Position numbers and translations under genes: made by a program
DNA from: Actinomycetes bacterium
GTDB taxonomy: Bacteria; Actinomycetota; Acidimicrobiia; Acidimicrobiales; RAAP-2
Direction: 5' to 3'
DNA: 64,000 bases
NCBI GenBank assembly: GCA_021791895.1
Contig: JAJYVS010000002.1
Location: 91,805-155,804 of the forward strand
Part shown: positions 25,980 to 33,651 of the stretch, one piece after another
Layout of the letters: each line of letters begins with the position of its first letter
Numbering within the stretch: the stretch's first letter is position 1
Notes under the pieces: model-generated
The model's database searches: none
What the model was told of the DNA's origin: nothing
Seen by the model: the letters and a program-made list of their open reading frames with translations, nothing else

Positions 25980-27695
25980 ATGTCGTTACGCGGATTGGGT
26001 TGGCGCGAGAGGGAAGGCGGCGGGCCTTCGAAGTCCCGACGCACCTTCAACCGGATCGGCCACTTGGCAGTGGCTCTCACCATTCCGGTTGTGCTCCTGA
26101 TAGCCGTTGTGCCTGCGGCCTCGGCCGGGAAGGCAAAGGGCGAAGGGCCCTATCCGTGGAAGTACCCCGCATCCGGCAGCACCTCGGTCGGCACCGGAAA
26201 GACGATCTCTGGGCAGGCCTGCCAGGCCGGCAAGGGGCAGTTCAACTCCCCGTACGCGGCGCCCTGCATCGCCAAGTGGTCCGGCAACAACGGCGGGGCT
26301 ACCTACAATGGGGTGACCAAGACCACGATCACCCTTGCGATGCGATCGTTCCCCCAGACAGCCAACTCCCAGGAGTTGGTGGCACAGGACAAGAACGAGG
26401 GCATCGCCCTTCCGGCCGTGACCGACCAGGTCGCACAGGTCTTTCTCAACTACTTCAACAAGGTCTACGACCTCTACGGACGTCACGTGAACCTGGTCGA
26501 AGAGGATGCGGTCGGCAACGCTACGACCGAAGCACTGAACGGCGGACAGGCCCAGGCGTGTGCTGACGCCGACACGATCGCCCACACGCTTCACGCGTTC
26601 GGTGAAGTCGGCTTCACCCTCGACCCCAACCGGGTCGGTGGCGGCGGAACCGGACCATTTTCGGTGTGTGCAGCCCAGCGTGGTTTGGTCGAGTTTGCCG
26701 GCGGTGCGTACTTCTCTGAACAATGGTTCGAGCAGTACAACCCCTACGTGTGGAACATCACCCAGGACTGCCAGCGGATCAGCACCAACGAGGCAGAGAT
26801 CATCGCGAAATACCTCGCCGGGAAGAAGGCCATCTACGCCGGCTCTGCCGATCTGCGGAGCAAGATCCGGAGAATCGGGACCTACATCCCGAATGTGCAG
26901 CAATACATCGAGTGCAATGGGAACCCGAACAGCTCGATGAACAAGCTCCTCAAGAACCGGTACCACCTGCCCGCCAGCACGGCTCCGGACTTCTTCACCT
27001 ACAACCTGGACATCTCGACGTTCCAGCAGTCGGCCCAGCAGGCGGCGATCAAGTTCAAGGCCGACGGCGACACCACGATCAATTTGGCCTGCGATCCTTA
27101 CTCGGCTTCATTGCTGATGAAGGCGGCGGCGGCGCAGAACTACTACCCCGAGTGGTTGTCGGACGGCGTGGCGCTCGAGGACACCGACACCGTCGCCCAG
27201 ACGTTCCCGGCTAGCGAGGCCCAGGGCCATCTGTTCGGCGTTGCCGAGGCTCCGCCACAACAGCTTCTGTTCGGTCCGACCTCACTTGCAGGAAAGCTGT
27301 ATCAGAAGCTCACGGGCCACCAGATCCCAGCGGGAACCGACGGCGAGTACTACACCCTGGTGCAAATCTTCGACCAGCTCCAGGCGGCCGGACCCGACCT
27401 GACGCCGCAGAACATGGCTAGGGGAACCCACGCTCTTCCCGTCCTGGGCAACACATCGGACGGTCTGTGGGACTTCCGGACCGGCCCAACCGGGACGCCG
27501 AACGCCGGAGACCACACCGCGATCGTCAACGACCTGTTCGTCTACTGGAACCAGAACGCCATCTCCCCGGTTAACGGCAAGCCCGGTAGCTATGTCGACC
27601 TTTTCGGTGGCAAGCGCTTCGCCATCGGGCAGTGGCCGAAGAAGCTCCCGACGCTGTTCACAGCACCCGGGTCTGCGGCGTCCGGCACGAGCTGA
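25980..27695 (+). CDS. Large secreted substrate-binding-like protein B, paralogue of A
   Basis: The ATG at 25980 sits behind GGGGAGGGCGGCGAC and gives 571 residues. The open frame continues upstream, but that part is not shared with the paralogue. A signal peptide (HLAVALTIPVVLLIAVVPAA, then SAGKAKGEG) leads to a mature region with the same blocks as protein A: GEGPYPWKYPASG, PCIAKWSGNNGGATY, ITLAMRSFPQTANSQE, FLNYFNKVYDLYGRHVNLVE, LDISTFQQSAQQA, DLTPQNMARGTHALP and FVYWNQNAISPVNGKPG. Roughly two thirds of positions agree by eye. Differences concentrate in the middle, which could mean different ligands. A long hairpin follows the stop. Confidence 0.75.
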   Translation: MSLRGLGWREREGGGPSKSRRTFNRIGHLAVALTIPVVLLIAVVPAASAGKAKGEGPYPWKYPASGSTSVGTGKTISGQACQAGKGQFNSPYAAPCIAKWSGNNGGATYNGVTKTTITLAMRSFPQTANSQELVAQDKNEGIALPAVTDQVAQVFLNYFNKVYDLYGRHVNLVEEDAVGNATTEALNGGQAQACADADTIAHTLHAFGEVGFTLDPNRVGGGGTGPFSVCAAQRGLVEFAGGAYFSEQWFEQYNPYVWNITQDCQRISTNEAEIIAKYLAGKKAIYAGSADLRSKIRRIGTYIPNVQQYIECNGNPNSSMNKLLKNRYHLPASTAPDFFTYNLDISTFQQSAQQAAIKFKADGDTTINLACDPYSASLLMKAAAAQNYYPEWLSDGVALEDTDTVAQTFPASEAQGHLFGVAEAPPQQLLFGPTSLAGKLYQKLTGHQIPAGTDGEYYTLVQIFDQLQAAGPDLTPQNMARGTHALPVLGNTSDGLWDFRTGPTGTPNAGDHTAIVNDLFVYWNQNAISPVNGKPGSYVDLFGGKRFAIGQWPKKLPTLFTAPGSAASGTS

Positions 27696-27702
27696 GCGGA
27701 CG

Positions 27703-27768
27703 CGACCCGACCTCTCTCTGAGCCAACGATCGATTTCTTCGACGGAGGCTCAAAGAGAGGTCGGGTCG
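27703..27768 (+). terminator. Long inverted-repeat terminator after secreted protein B
   Basis: CGACCCGACCTCTCTCTGAG (from 27703) pairs with CTCAAAGAGAGGTCGGGTCG (ending 27768), a stem of about 20 bp with one mismatch and a loop of roughly 26 bases. It lies 7 nt after the stop codon. The near-symmetry would let it stop transcripts from both sides, including from the insertion-sequence remnants downstream. Confidence 0.75.
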
Positions 27769-27968
27769 GCGCTGGCGACGGCTCGGGCGGGGACCCATGA
27801 GGGATCGGGGCGTCGGGCTTTCGCTGACTGGAGGCTCCGGCAGGACGTGGTGTAGTCGCCGGCTGAGCATCCTATAAGCGGAGTTCCGGAGTTCGTAGAC
27901 AGCCAGAACCCCCGGATTGCTGCTGTGACCAGGGAAAAGGCGCTCATGGCGCCGAGGGAGGCGTGTGA

Positions 27969-28307
27969 CTACGCGACCCTGTGACCTGGGACTCCGCGAC
28001 GGGCGCGGGCAGCTCGAAATCGAGGTAGCGAGCGGGCTCGGCGACGCTCGAGGATCTTGCGCTGGGCGGGCGTGGCGGCCGTGCGCTGGGTGACACGGCC
28101 GGCCCCGGTCCTCATGGTGACCAGGTGCATCCGGTCGAGCTCGTGGCGAACGTTGCGCCAGGTGTCGTCGGTCTCGTGCTCGATCGGGCGAATGAGCAGG
28201 AGGGCCGACCAGCAGAGCTGGACGTAGGCCCGGATGCGGTCCTCGCGATGGTGGAAGATCGGCCGCAGCGCGAGTGCTCCTCCTGCTCGACCACCAGCCA
28301 ATGGCAC
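27969..28307 (-). pseudogene. IS1634-type transposase, C-terminal remnant
   Basis: The minus-strand frame reads RPIFHHREDRIRAYVQLCWS, ALLLIRPIEHETDDTWRNVR, HELDRMHLVTM and GRVTQRTAATPAQRKILE. These are the closing blocks of IS1634-family DDE transposases (family form: EDRIRAHVLLCW, then ETGDTWRNLRHEL). Only the last ~90 residues exist. Upstream, at about 28290, the sequence switches to an IS630-type transposase in another frame, so this end is fused to a different element. Nothing functional is expected. Confidence 0.7.
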
Positions 28308-29117
28308 TGGCTGGCGCTCCGGGCCTTCATGGCCCTGGAGCGGTGGCCGGGCGGGCCGTCCCAGATCACGACGACCTTGTCGTCTCCCAGGTGGTGGAGG
28401 TCTTCGAGGAACTCGATGCGGGTGACGTCGTCGTCGGTACCGTCGGGGGCAAAGCCGATGACGGCCGACATGGAGAGGCGCTTCCAGCTGAAGCGGTGGT
28501 GCAGGACCGGGGTCTCTCCCTTCGGGGCCCAGGTGGCCCTCACCGAAGGGAGGAGGCTGAAGCCGCTCTCGTCTTGGAAGCAGATCGACGCCTTCCTACG
28601 TCGGGCGTTTGCTTTACCCGCCCCTCGTCATCACGCTCGACGGTCCGGCGAGCCGGACGCTGGCGGCTCCAGCCCATCGCCGCAGGATGCGCCAGACGTG
28701 GCCGGGGCGGTACGCCACCCCGGTCTCGGCCTCGATCACCTCGGCCACCCGCTGGATCGTCCACATGTCGGTGGGGTAGTTGTTGTCGAGCGGGCCCTTT
28801 CGCAGCCGGCGCTCGACCCGGTTGCGATCGGCCTGGTCGAGCTGAGGCAGCCGTCCGGCCCGTCCCGCCGCCCGCAGCGCTTGGGTCCCTCCGGCCGCCC
28901 AATCGGCGTGCCAGCGGCTCACGCTCTGGCGCGACACCCCAAGCTCCCACACCACGCCGGCCTGGGACTTACCCGCCCAGAACAGCTGAGCGGCCCGCTT
29001 GCGCCGTCGCTCCGTGGCCTTGAAGTCGCGAGGGTGCCAGCACCGATCGTCGCCACGAACACCCACAGCAGCACGCATATGAGAGGCATGTGCATGGTCT
29101 CCCGCTGGTGGGGACAA
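28290..29117 (-). pseudogene. IS630-family transposase, frameshifted and truncated
   Basis: Read on the minus strand, the pieces are a helix-turn-helix part from 29117 (RRRKRAAQLFWAGKSQAGVV, VSRQSVSRWHADWAAGGTQA, RVAEVIEAETGVAYRPGHVW) ending at a stop at 28614, then a second frame with GWSRQRPARRTVERDDE, then a third frame with KASICFQDESGFSLLPSVRA and VVVIWDGPPGHRSRAM followed by QCHWLVVE. The first catalytic aspartate (DESGF) and the second (IWDG) are visible. The last acidic residue is missing because sequence from ~28290 belongs to an IS1634 remnant. At least two frameshifts make it inactive. Confidence 0.75.
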
Positions 29118-29155
29118 CTGTCACTCCATTCCGCGAACCTCTTTCGGATTAGGGG

Positions 29156-29794
29156 TCAGCCTCGCCGCGGCCCAGGCCCTTTGGTGGCCCACAGCACGAC
29201 ATCGACCCCGGGCTCGCTCACGTCGCTCGCTCCGTCGCGTCGGTCCAGTCGCAATACCTCCAATGGCTGCAGGGCCCTCAGAAGGTCGTCTTCGCTGTAG
29301 AGCCGGGAGGGATCCGGTGGCCCGGCCATTCCCAGTGAGGAGACGTGGTGGCCGACGATGAACAAATGGCCGTTCGTCGACAGAGATGCCACCACCGCGT
29401 CGAGCAGCGCGGCCCGCTCCTCCGGCGAGGGGTGCAGGTAAGCGAGGACGACCAGATCGAAGTGTCTCCCCGTTGCCCGGGCCGACTGGAGATAGTCGAT
29501 GATGTCGCTGTGGATGGCCTCGACCGTCACGCCATCGGCCGCCGCGAACTCGCCGATCCGATCGAGCGCCACCTGCGAAGCATCGACGGCGACGACCGTC
29601 CATCCGCTCTTGGCCAACCACAGGCTGTTGCGACCTTCACCGGCCCCAAGATCAAGGGCCTGACCTGGAGCCAGCGGTGAGACCAGCTCCACCAGGGTTT
29701 CATCAGGTTCAGCCCGAAACACTCGAGGAGTAGCACCATACCGACGGTCCCACTGCTCGGAGGCTCTCGCGAAGACTTCGTGTCGTTCAATCAT
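29156..29794 (-). CDS. Class I SAM-dependent methyltransferase
   Basis: The 212-residue protein has the Rossmann methyltransferase motifs: ALDLGAGEGRNSLWLAKSGW (motif I and helix), VVAVDASQVAL (motif II), FDLVVLAYLHPS (motif IV) and GHLFIVGHHVS. The WDRRYGATPRVFRAEPDE start resembles TehB/thiopurine-methyltransferase-like small-molecule enzymes. The acceptor is unknown. It is the last gene of a minus-strand run with cysteine-desulfurase-like, thioredoxin and PIG-L genes, 10 nt after the PIG-L stop, so it probably acts on the product of that set. Confidence 0.87.
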   Translation of the reverse strand: MIERHEVFARASEQWDRRYGATPRVFRAEPDETLVELVSPLAPGQALDLGAGEGRNSLWLAKSGWTVVAVDASQVALDRIGEFAAADGVTVEAIHSDIIDYLQSARATGRHFDLVVLAYLHPSPEERAALLDAVVASLSTNGHLFIVGHHVSSLGMAGPPDPSRLYSEDDLLRALQPLEVLRLDRRDGASDVSEPGVDVVLWATKGPGPRRG

Positions 29795-29804
29795 GTCGTC
29801 TCAC

Positions 29805-30488
29805 CTATCGCCCGGGCGTTCGCAACCACCGAAGGGCCTCGTGGTCCCCGAGCAGCTCAAGTCTGCGCCAAAGGACCGGGTTGTCAAGGGACTGACTCGC
29901 ATGGCAGGCAATAGCTCGACGTTGGGCCGTTCGATCGACGGCGACGATCATGTCGATCTCCGAGTCCTCCCGACCCACAAAGCTCGTGCCGAACTCGTCG
30001 TTGAGCTGCTCGCCGAGCCGGATCGGCAAGCACCACCCGAGGACCGGCACGTCGGGCGCTCCCAAGAGCGCGGCCTCGGTCGCACGGCAGTGATCCGGGT
30101 GTCCAGTGACGCCGCCCTCGTCGAAGACCACCATCACGTCCGCTCCCACCGTCTCGATCATGGTGGCGACTTCTCGGGAGAGCCGGTCGAGCGGAACCTC
30201 GCCGAGCGACCCGTCGGGATGATCCCCGAGGTGGACGCTCTCGATGCCGAGCTCCCCTGCGGCCGTTCGCAACTCTGCGGCCCGAACCGTTCCCAGCTGG
30301 TCGGAAAGCGACAAGGTCGAAGCTTCCCCGGCGGTGAAGCAGAGAACGGACGCCCTGATGCCCGAGGCGACCAGGTGGTTGAGGACCGCCCCGAGACCGA
30401 AACTCTCGTCGTCGGGATGGGCGCAGACGGCAAGCGCCGAAGACGCCCAAGCGAAGTCCCCGCCTCGACCTGGCGATGACCTCTTCAC
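29805..30488 (-). CDS. PIG-L family deacetylase (LmbE-like)
   Basis: The 227-residue protein has the zinc-binding AHPDDESFGLGAVL motif near the N-terminus, then VLCFTAGEASTLS, RAAELRTAAGELGI, LGDHPDGSLGEVP, and GVTGHPDHCRATEAA with the second metal-binding histidine. PIG-L enzymes remove N-acetyl groups from GlcNAc-containing compounds; actinobacterial relatives include MshB and Mca of mycothiol metabolism. GTG 30488 is used because the longer open frame overlaps the thioredoxin gene and is arginine-rich. It sits in the operon between thioredoxin and the methyltransferase. Confidence 0.85.
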   Translation of the reverse strand: MKRSSPGRGGDFAWASSALAVCAHPDDESFGLGAVLNHLVASGIRASVLCFTAGEASTLSLSDQLGTVRAAELRTAAGELGIESVHLGDHPDGSLGEVPLDRLSREVATMIETVGADVMVVFDEGGVTGHPDHCRATEAALLGAPDVPVLGWCLPIRLGEQLNDEFGTSFVGREDSEIDMIVAVDRTAQRRAIACHASQSLDNPVLWRRLELLGDHEALRWLRTPGR

Positions 30489-30561
30489 GAACGCCGGCTC
30501 CGTCGTAGCCGTTCGAAGGCGGGCTGCCCGGGCCCTTCCGTCTCGATCAGCTCGGCAAGGC

Positions 30562-30933
30562 TCAGCCGCGGGCCTGGCCGGCCTCCTGGAGCTCTCGACG
30601 CACCTGATCCATGTCGAGTGCCTCGATCGCATCGATCAGCTGCGTCAGTGAGGCTTCCGGGAGCGCCCCAGGCTGGGCGTACAGCAGGATTCCGTCCCGA
30701 AAGGCCATCAGCGTGGGAATGGACATGATGCCGAACCGGGCTGCCAGCTCCTGTTCGACCTCGGTGTCGACCTTCCCGAACACAATATCCTCGTGGTCCT
30801 CCGAAGCGGCCTCGAAGACGGGTCCGAACATCCTGCACGGACCGCACCAGGCGGCCCAGAAGTCGACGAGGACCACCCTGTTCGCGGCGATCGTCTCGTC
30901 AAAATTCGAGTTCCCCAAGCTCAGCGTGGCCAC
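30562..30933 (-). CDS. trxA: Thioredoxin
   Basis: The 123-residue protein has the thioredoxin fold with active site WCGPC (Cys30, Cys33) inside VVLVDFWAAWCGPCRMFGPV, the VDTEVEQELAARFGI strand-helix and cis-proline Pro73 in MSIPTLMAF. It is a cytoplasmic dithiol reductant, slightly longer than E. coli TrxA at the C-terminus. It lies 82 nt downstream of the cysteine-desulfurase-like gene and upstream of PIG-L on the same strand, so it may reduce a persulfide or disulfide intermediate of that operon rather than being the general thioredoxin. Confidence 0.93.
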   Translation of the reverse strand: MATLSLGNSNFDETIAANRVVLVDFWAAWCGPCRMFGPVFEAASEDHEDIVFGKVDTEVEQELAARFGIMSIPTLMAFRDGILLYAQPGALPEASLTQLIDAIEALDMDQVRRELQEAGQARG

Positions 30934-31015
30934 GTGCGCCCTCCTCGGCTGCGTGTCTCATCTTCATGTGTTCAACCGCTATACCCCACCGGGTATTCCC
31001 GGATGTGGTGGTCCC

Positions 31016-32401
31016 TCAACCCCTGGAGCAGGAAGCGCCGAGTGCCCGGTCGGATTCCGACCACCCGGGAAGGTCGCCCTCGGGCCAGTAGTCCCCGGTG
31101 GCCGGGTCCTGGCGGTAGACGGCCGGGGCGACGACCCCGCCGGCGAGCTCTCCCACTGCGCCGAGAAAGCGGTCGATGTCGGCCGCCGACGTGTTCACCC
31201 CGGCGCTGGCGCGAACTGCCCCGGGCATGGACCGGTGGTCCCCAGCCCGCACCGCCTCACGGTAGGTAGCCACCTCGTGCTGGCGCAGGCCGAGAAGCCG
31301 AATGAGATAGGGATGGGCGCAGAAGCACCCGTGGCGGACCCCGATGCCGTACTCCGCACTGAGCCGGGCTGCGACGAGCGCGTGCGGCATTCCCTCCAGC
31401 GTGAAGGCGGCGACCGGCAGAATCCGGGCGTCGGAACGTGGGCCGAGAACCCTGACGCGATCGATTGCCGCCAGACCCTTTCGCATCTGTCGCGCGATGT
31501 CTTCATCATGGCCGGTGATGCCCTCGAAGCCGATCCGGTCGAGCTCGTCGATGGCCTCGTGCAATGCGATCGCCCCGATGACGTTGGGGGAACCTGCCTC
31601 CTCCCTCTCCGGCGGATCAGTCCAGGTCACCTCGTCCAGATCGACGAGTTCGACCGCGCCGCCGCCAGCCAGGAACGGATCTCCGGTTGCGAATACGGAG
31701 CGGGGCGCCACCAAGACTCCAGCCCCGAATGGTGCGTACATCTTGTGGCCGCTCCAGGCCAGGTAATCGGCTGAGACCGGTAGCTTGCGGTGGGGCGCCA
31801 GCTGCGCCGCGTCGACGAGGACCGGAACTCCGTGCTCGTGAGCCATGTCGATCAACTCGTCGAGCGGCGGGAGCCAGCCGCTCACGTTGGAGGCTCCGGT
31901 GACGGCGAGCAAGCGCGGCCTAGGGCCCTTCTCCAACACTTGCTTCACCGCCGAAGCGTCGAAGGTTCCTTCCTGATCGCACTCCACGAAACGCCTTTGG
32001 CAGAACCGCGCCCAGGGAAGCAGGTTGGCGTGATGTTCAACCACGGTCGTGATTACCACGTCGTCGCGGTTCAGATCGAGCCGAAAGGCGAGGTGGTTGA
32101 TCGCCTCGGTGGTGTTTCGACAGATGATCGCCACGTCTCGGCCCTCGGCCTCCCGCCCGGCGAAGGACAGCGCGGCCATCCGAGCCTCTTCGTACGCCCT
32201 GGTGGCAAACCTCGACTTGTAGCCCGCTCCCCGGTGCACGCTCGAGTACCACGGGAGGAACTCGTGGACCCGAGTGGCCACGGCCGGGAGGGCGTTGGTC
32301 GAGGCGGCGGCATCGAGATTCAGATAGGGACGAGCCTGCCCGTCGAGGCAATCGACAGGCAGGCCGTCACCCACGAGCTTGGGCGGCGCGAACGGTGGCA
32401 T
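31016..32401 (-). CDS. Cysteine desulfurase-like class V aminotransferase
   Basis: The 461-residue PLP enzyme shows the SufS/CsdA-type layout: YLNLDAAASTNALP, EFLPWYSSVHRGAGYKSRFA, VVEHHANLLPW, VLVDAAQLAPH with the PLP-pairing aspartate, and the Schiff-base lysine 220 in WSGHKMYAPFGAG. A possible catalytic cysteine lies in RHGCFCAHPY (Cys359 or Cys361), where SufS has its persulfide-forming cysteine. It is about 50 residues longer than SufS, with a C-terminal tail (PAVYRQDPATGDYWPEGDLP). It probably makes a persulfide from cysteine or acts as a related lyase. It heads the thioredoxin/PIG-L/methyltransferase operon; no SufBCD genes are near. Confidence 0.85.
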   Translation of the reverse strand: MPPFAPPKLVGDGLPVDCLDGQARPYLNLDAAASTNALPAVATRVHEFLPWYSSVHRGAGYKSRFATRAYEEARMAALSFAGREAEGRDVAIICRNTTEAINHLAFRLDLNRDDVVITTVVEHHANLLPWARFCQRRFVECDQEGTFDASAVKQVLEKGPRPRLLAVTGASNVSGWLPPLDELIDMAHEHGVPVLVDAAQLAPHRKLPVSADYLAWSGHKMYAPFGAGVLVAPRSVFATGDPFLAGGGAVELVDLDEVTWTDPPEREEAGSPNVIGAIALHEAIDELDRIGFEGITGHDEDIARQMRKGLAAIDRVRVLGPRSDARILPVAAFTLEGMPHALVAARLSAEYGIGVRHGCFCAHPYLIRLLGLRQHEVATYREAVRAGDHRSMPGAVRASAGVNTSAADIDRFLGAVGELAGGVVAPAVYRQDPATGDYWPEGDLPGWSESDRALGASCSRG

Positions 32402-32589
32402 GCCCCAAGTCTGGGCTGTCGTCCCCGTCGGCGCTAGGGACCGAGGTCAGATCGCCAACGGTTCCAGGATGGAGCTGGCCGAGCCCGCGCGACCCGAGGA
32501 TGGCGGTTCGTTCTGTGGCGGTGTGGTGACCCAACACCGACGATCCATGAACGCCGCCTTCGGCGGGGGCCGACTTCCGGGAGGCTCGG

Positions 32590-33018
32590 TCAGGCCGCCT
32601 CAGGGGACTCGGCCGCCCCCTTGAGCCCGTTCGCCTCGAGGGCCAGGAACCGACGGATGCGGCGCCCCATGATCAGGCCGACCACGCCAGCCAAGGGCCC
32701 CGACTGGCGGAAGGTCAGGGTGAGCCGCGAGCCCCCGACGTCGGCCTCCACCACGTGGCCCCCGAGGGTGGTGACCCCGGGGAAGGTGGACCGCCAGACG
32801 AAGGCGCGGCCGTCGTCGAACTCGGTCACCTCCCAGACGGTGGGGGTCATGCCGGGTTGCTTCACCAGGGCCGTGCTGCCGAGCCCGAGCGGACCGAGTT
32901 CTCGCCTCCGAACCGTCTGCATCGACGACACGAAGCGGGGCCAGGCCTCGACGTTGGCCACCACCCTCCAGAGCCGCTGTTGGTCCGTCGCAACCGCCAC
33001 CGTCGCCGTGTGCTCCAC
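32590..33018 (-). CDS. SRPBCC (START-like) family protein
   Basis: From GTG 33018 this gives 142 residues with the polyketide-cyclase/START-like fold: VEHTATVAVATDQQRLWRVV, ANVEAWPRFVSSM, GMTPTVWEVTEFDDGRAFVW, and a long C-terminal helix containing GRRIRRFLALEANGLKG. Such proteins hold hydrophobic ligands in a deep cavity. The start is fixed by the divergent TetR gene: a 32-bp palindrome occupies the space between the two start codons. TetR most likely controls this gene, and its ligand may be the SRPBCC ligand or a related compound. A longer open frame running into the TetR gene is spurious. Confidence 0.82.
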   Translation of the reverse strand: MEHTATVAVATDQQRLWRVVANVEAWPRFVSSMQTVRRRELGPLGLGSTALVKQPGMTPTVWEVTEFDDGRAFVWRSTFPGVTTLGGHVVEADVGGSRLTLTFRQSGPLAGVVGLIMGRRIRRFLALEANGLKGAAESPEAA

Positions 33019-33050
33019 GGATCCACTGTACCATTTGGTACAGTGGATCC
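33019..33050. promoter_or_regulatory. Perfect 14-4-14 palindrome, putative TetR operator
   Basis: GGATCCACTGTACC (33019-33032), a 4-base ATTT spacer and GGTACAGTGGATCC (33037-33050) form a perfect inverted repeat. It starts directly beside the SRPBCC start codon (33018) and contains the TetR GTG (33043-33045). TACCAT at 33029-33034 could be a -10 element for a leaderless TetR transcript, and TACCAA occupies the mirror position on the other strand. A repressor bound here would block both genes, giving autoregulation. Confidence 0.8.
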
Positions 33051-33651
33051 GCCAAGGCCCGAGACCTCGAAGTCGAAGCTGCTCGCCGCAGTCGTCGACC
33101 GGGCCCTCGATGGCGGGGTCTCCCAGCAGAGCCTCCGAGCCATCGCCGCCGCGGCCGGCACCAACCACCGGATGCTGCTCTTCCATTTCAAGAGCCGTGA
33201 GAACCTGCTGGTGGAGGTGACTCGGGAGGTCGAGGCGCGCCAACGCCGCGTGTTCGAGGACTCGCTGGCCGAGGTCGGTGGCACCCTTGAGGAGGCGGGC
33301 TCGCGCTTGTGGGAACGCCTCAGCGACCCCTCCTTGCATCCCCAGGAACGGTTGTTCTTCGAGCTCTACGGCCAGGCGCTGCAGGGCCGGAGCTGGGCAG
33401 AGCCGTTGCTCGCCGGCGTCGTGGAGAACTGGGCGCGGCCGATCCGAGAGGCGCTGCTCGCCCGGGGGGTCGACCCTGATCGGGCTCGGGACGAGGCTCG
33501 GCTGGCGGTCGCCTTGGCCCGCGGACTCCTCCTCGACCTGTTGGCCACCGGTGACCGGGCCGGAGTCGACGCGGCGATGCGACGATACCGGGCTCTGAGC
33601 GCCCTCGACCCGGCGGGGCCGGAGGTGTCCGGCTCCGGTGCCGTATCGTGA
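33043..33651 (+). CDS. TetR-family transcriptional regulator
   Basis: The 202-residue protein has an N-terminal TetR helix-turn-helix (KLLAAVVDRALDGG, VSQQSLRAIAAAAGTNHRML, FHFKSRENLLVEV) and a helical C-terminal ligand domain (PQERLFFELYGQALQGRSWA, ARPIREALLARGVDPD). It starts with GTG 33043, inside the palindrome it probably binds, with no room for a ribosome-binding site. Its stop overlaps the 5' end of the ABC ATPase gene by 14 nt, so regulator and NatAB-type transporter are likely one transcript, with the SRPBCC gene divergent. Ligand unknown. Confidence 0.88.
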   Translation: MDPPRPETSKSKLLAAVVDRALDGGVSQQSLRAIAAAAGTNHRMLLFHFKSRENLLVEVTREVEARQRRVFEDSLAEVGGTLEEAGSRLWERLSDPSLHPQERLFFELYGQALQGRSWAEPLLAGVVENWARPIREALLARGVDPDRARDEARLAVALARGLLLDLLATGDRAGVDAAMRRYRALSALDPAGPEVSGSGAVS

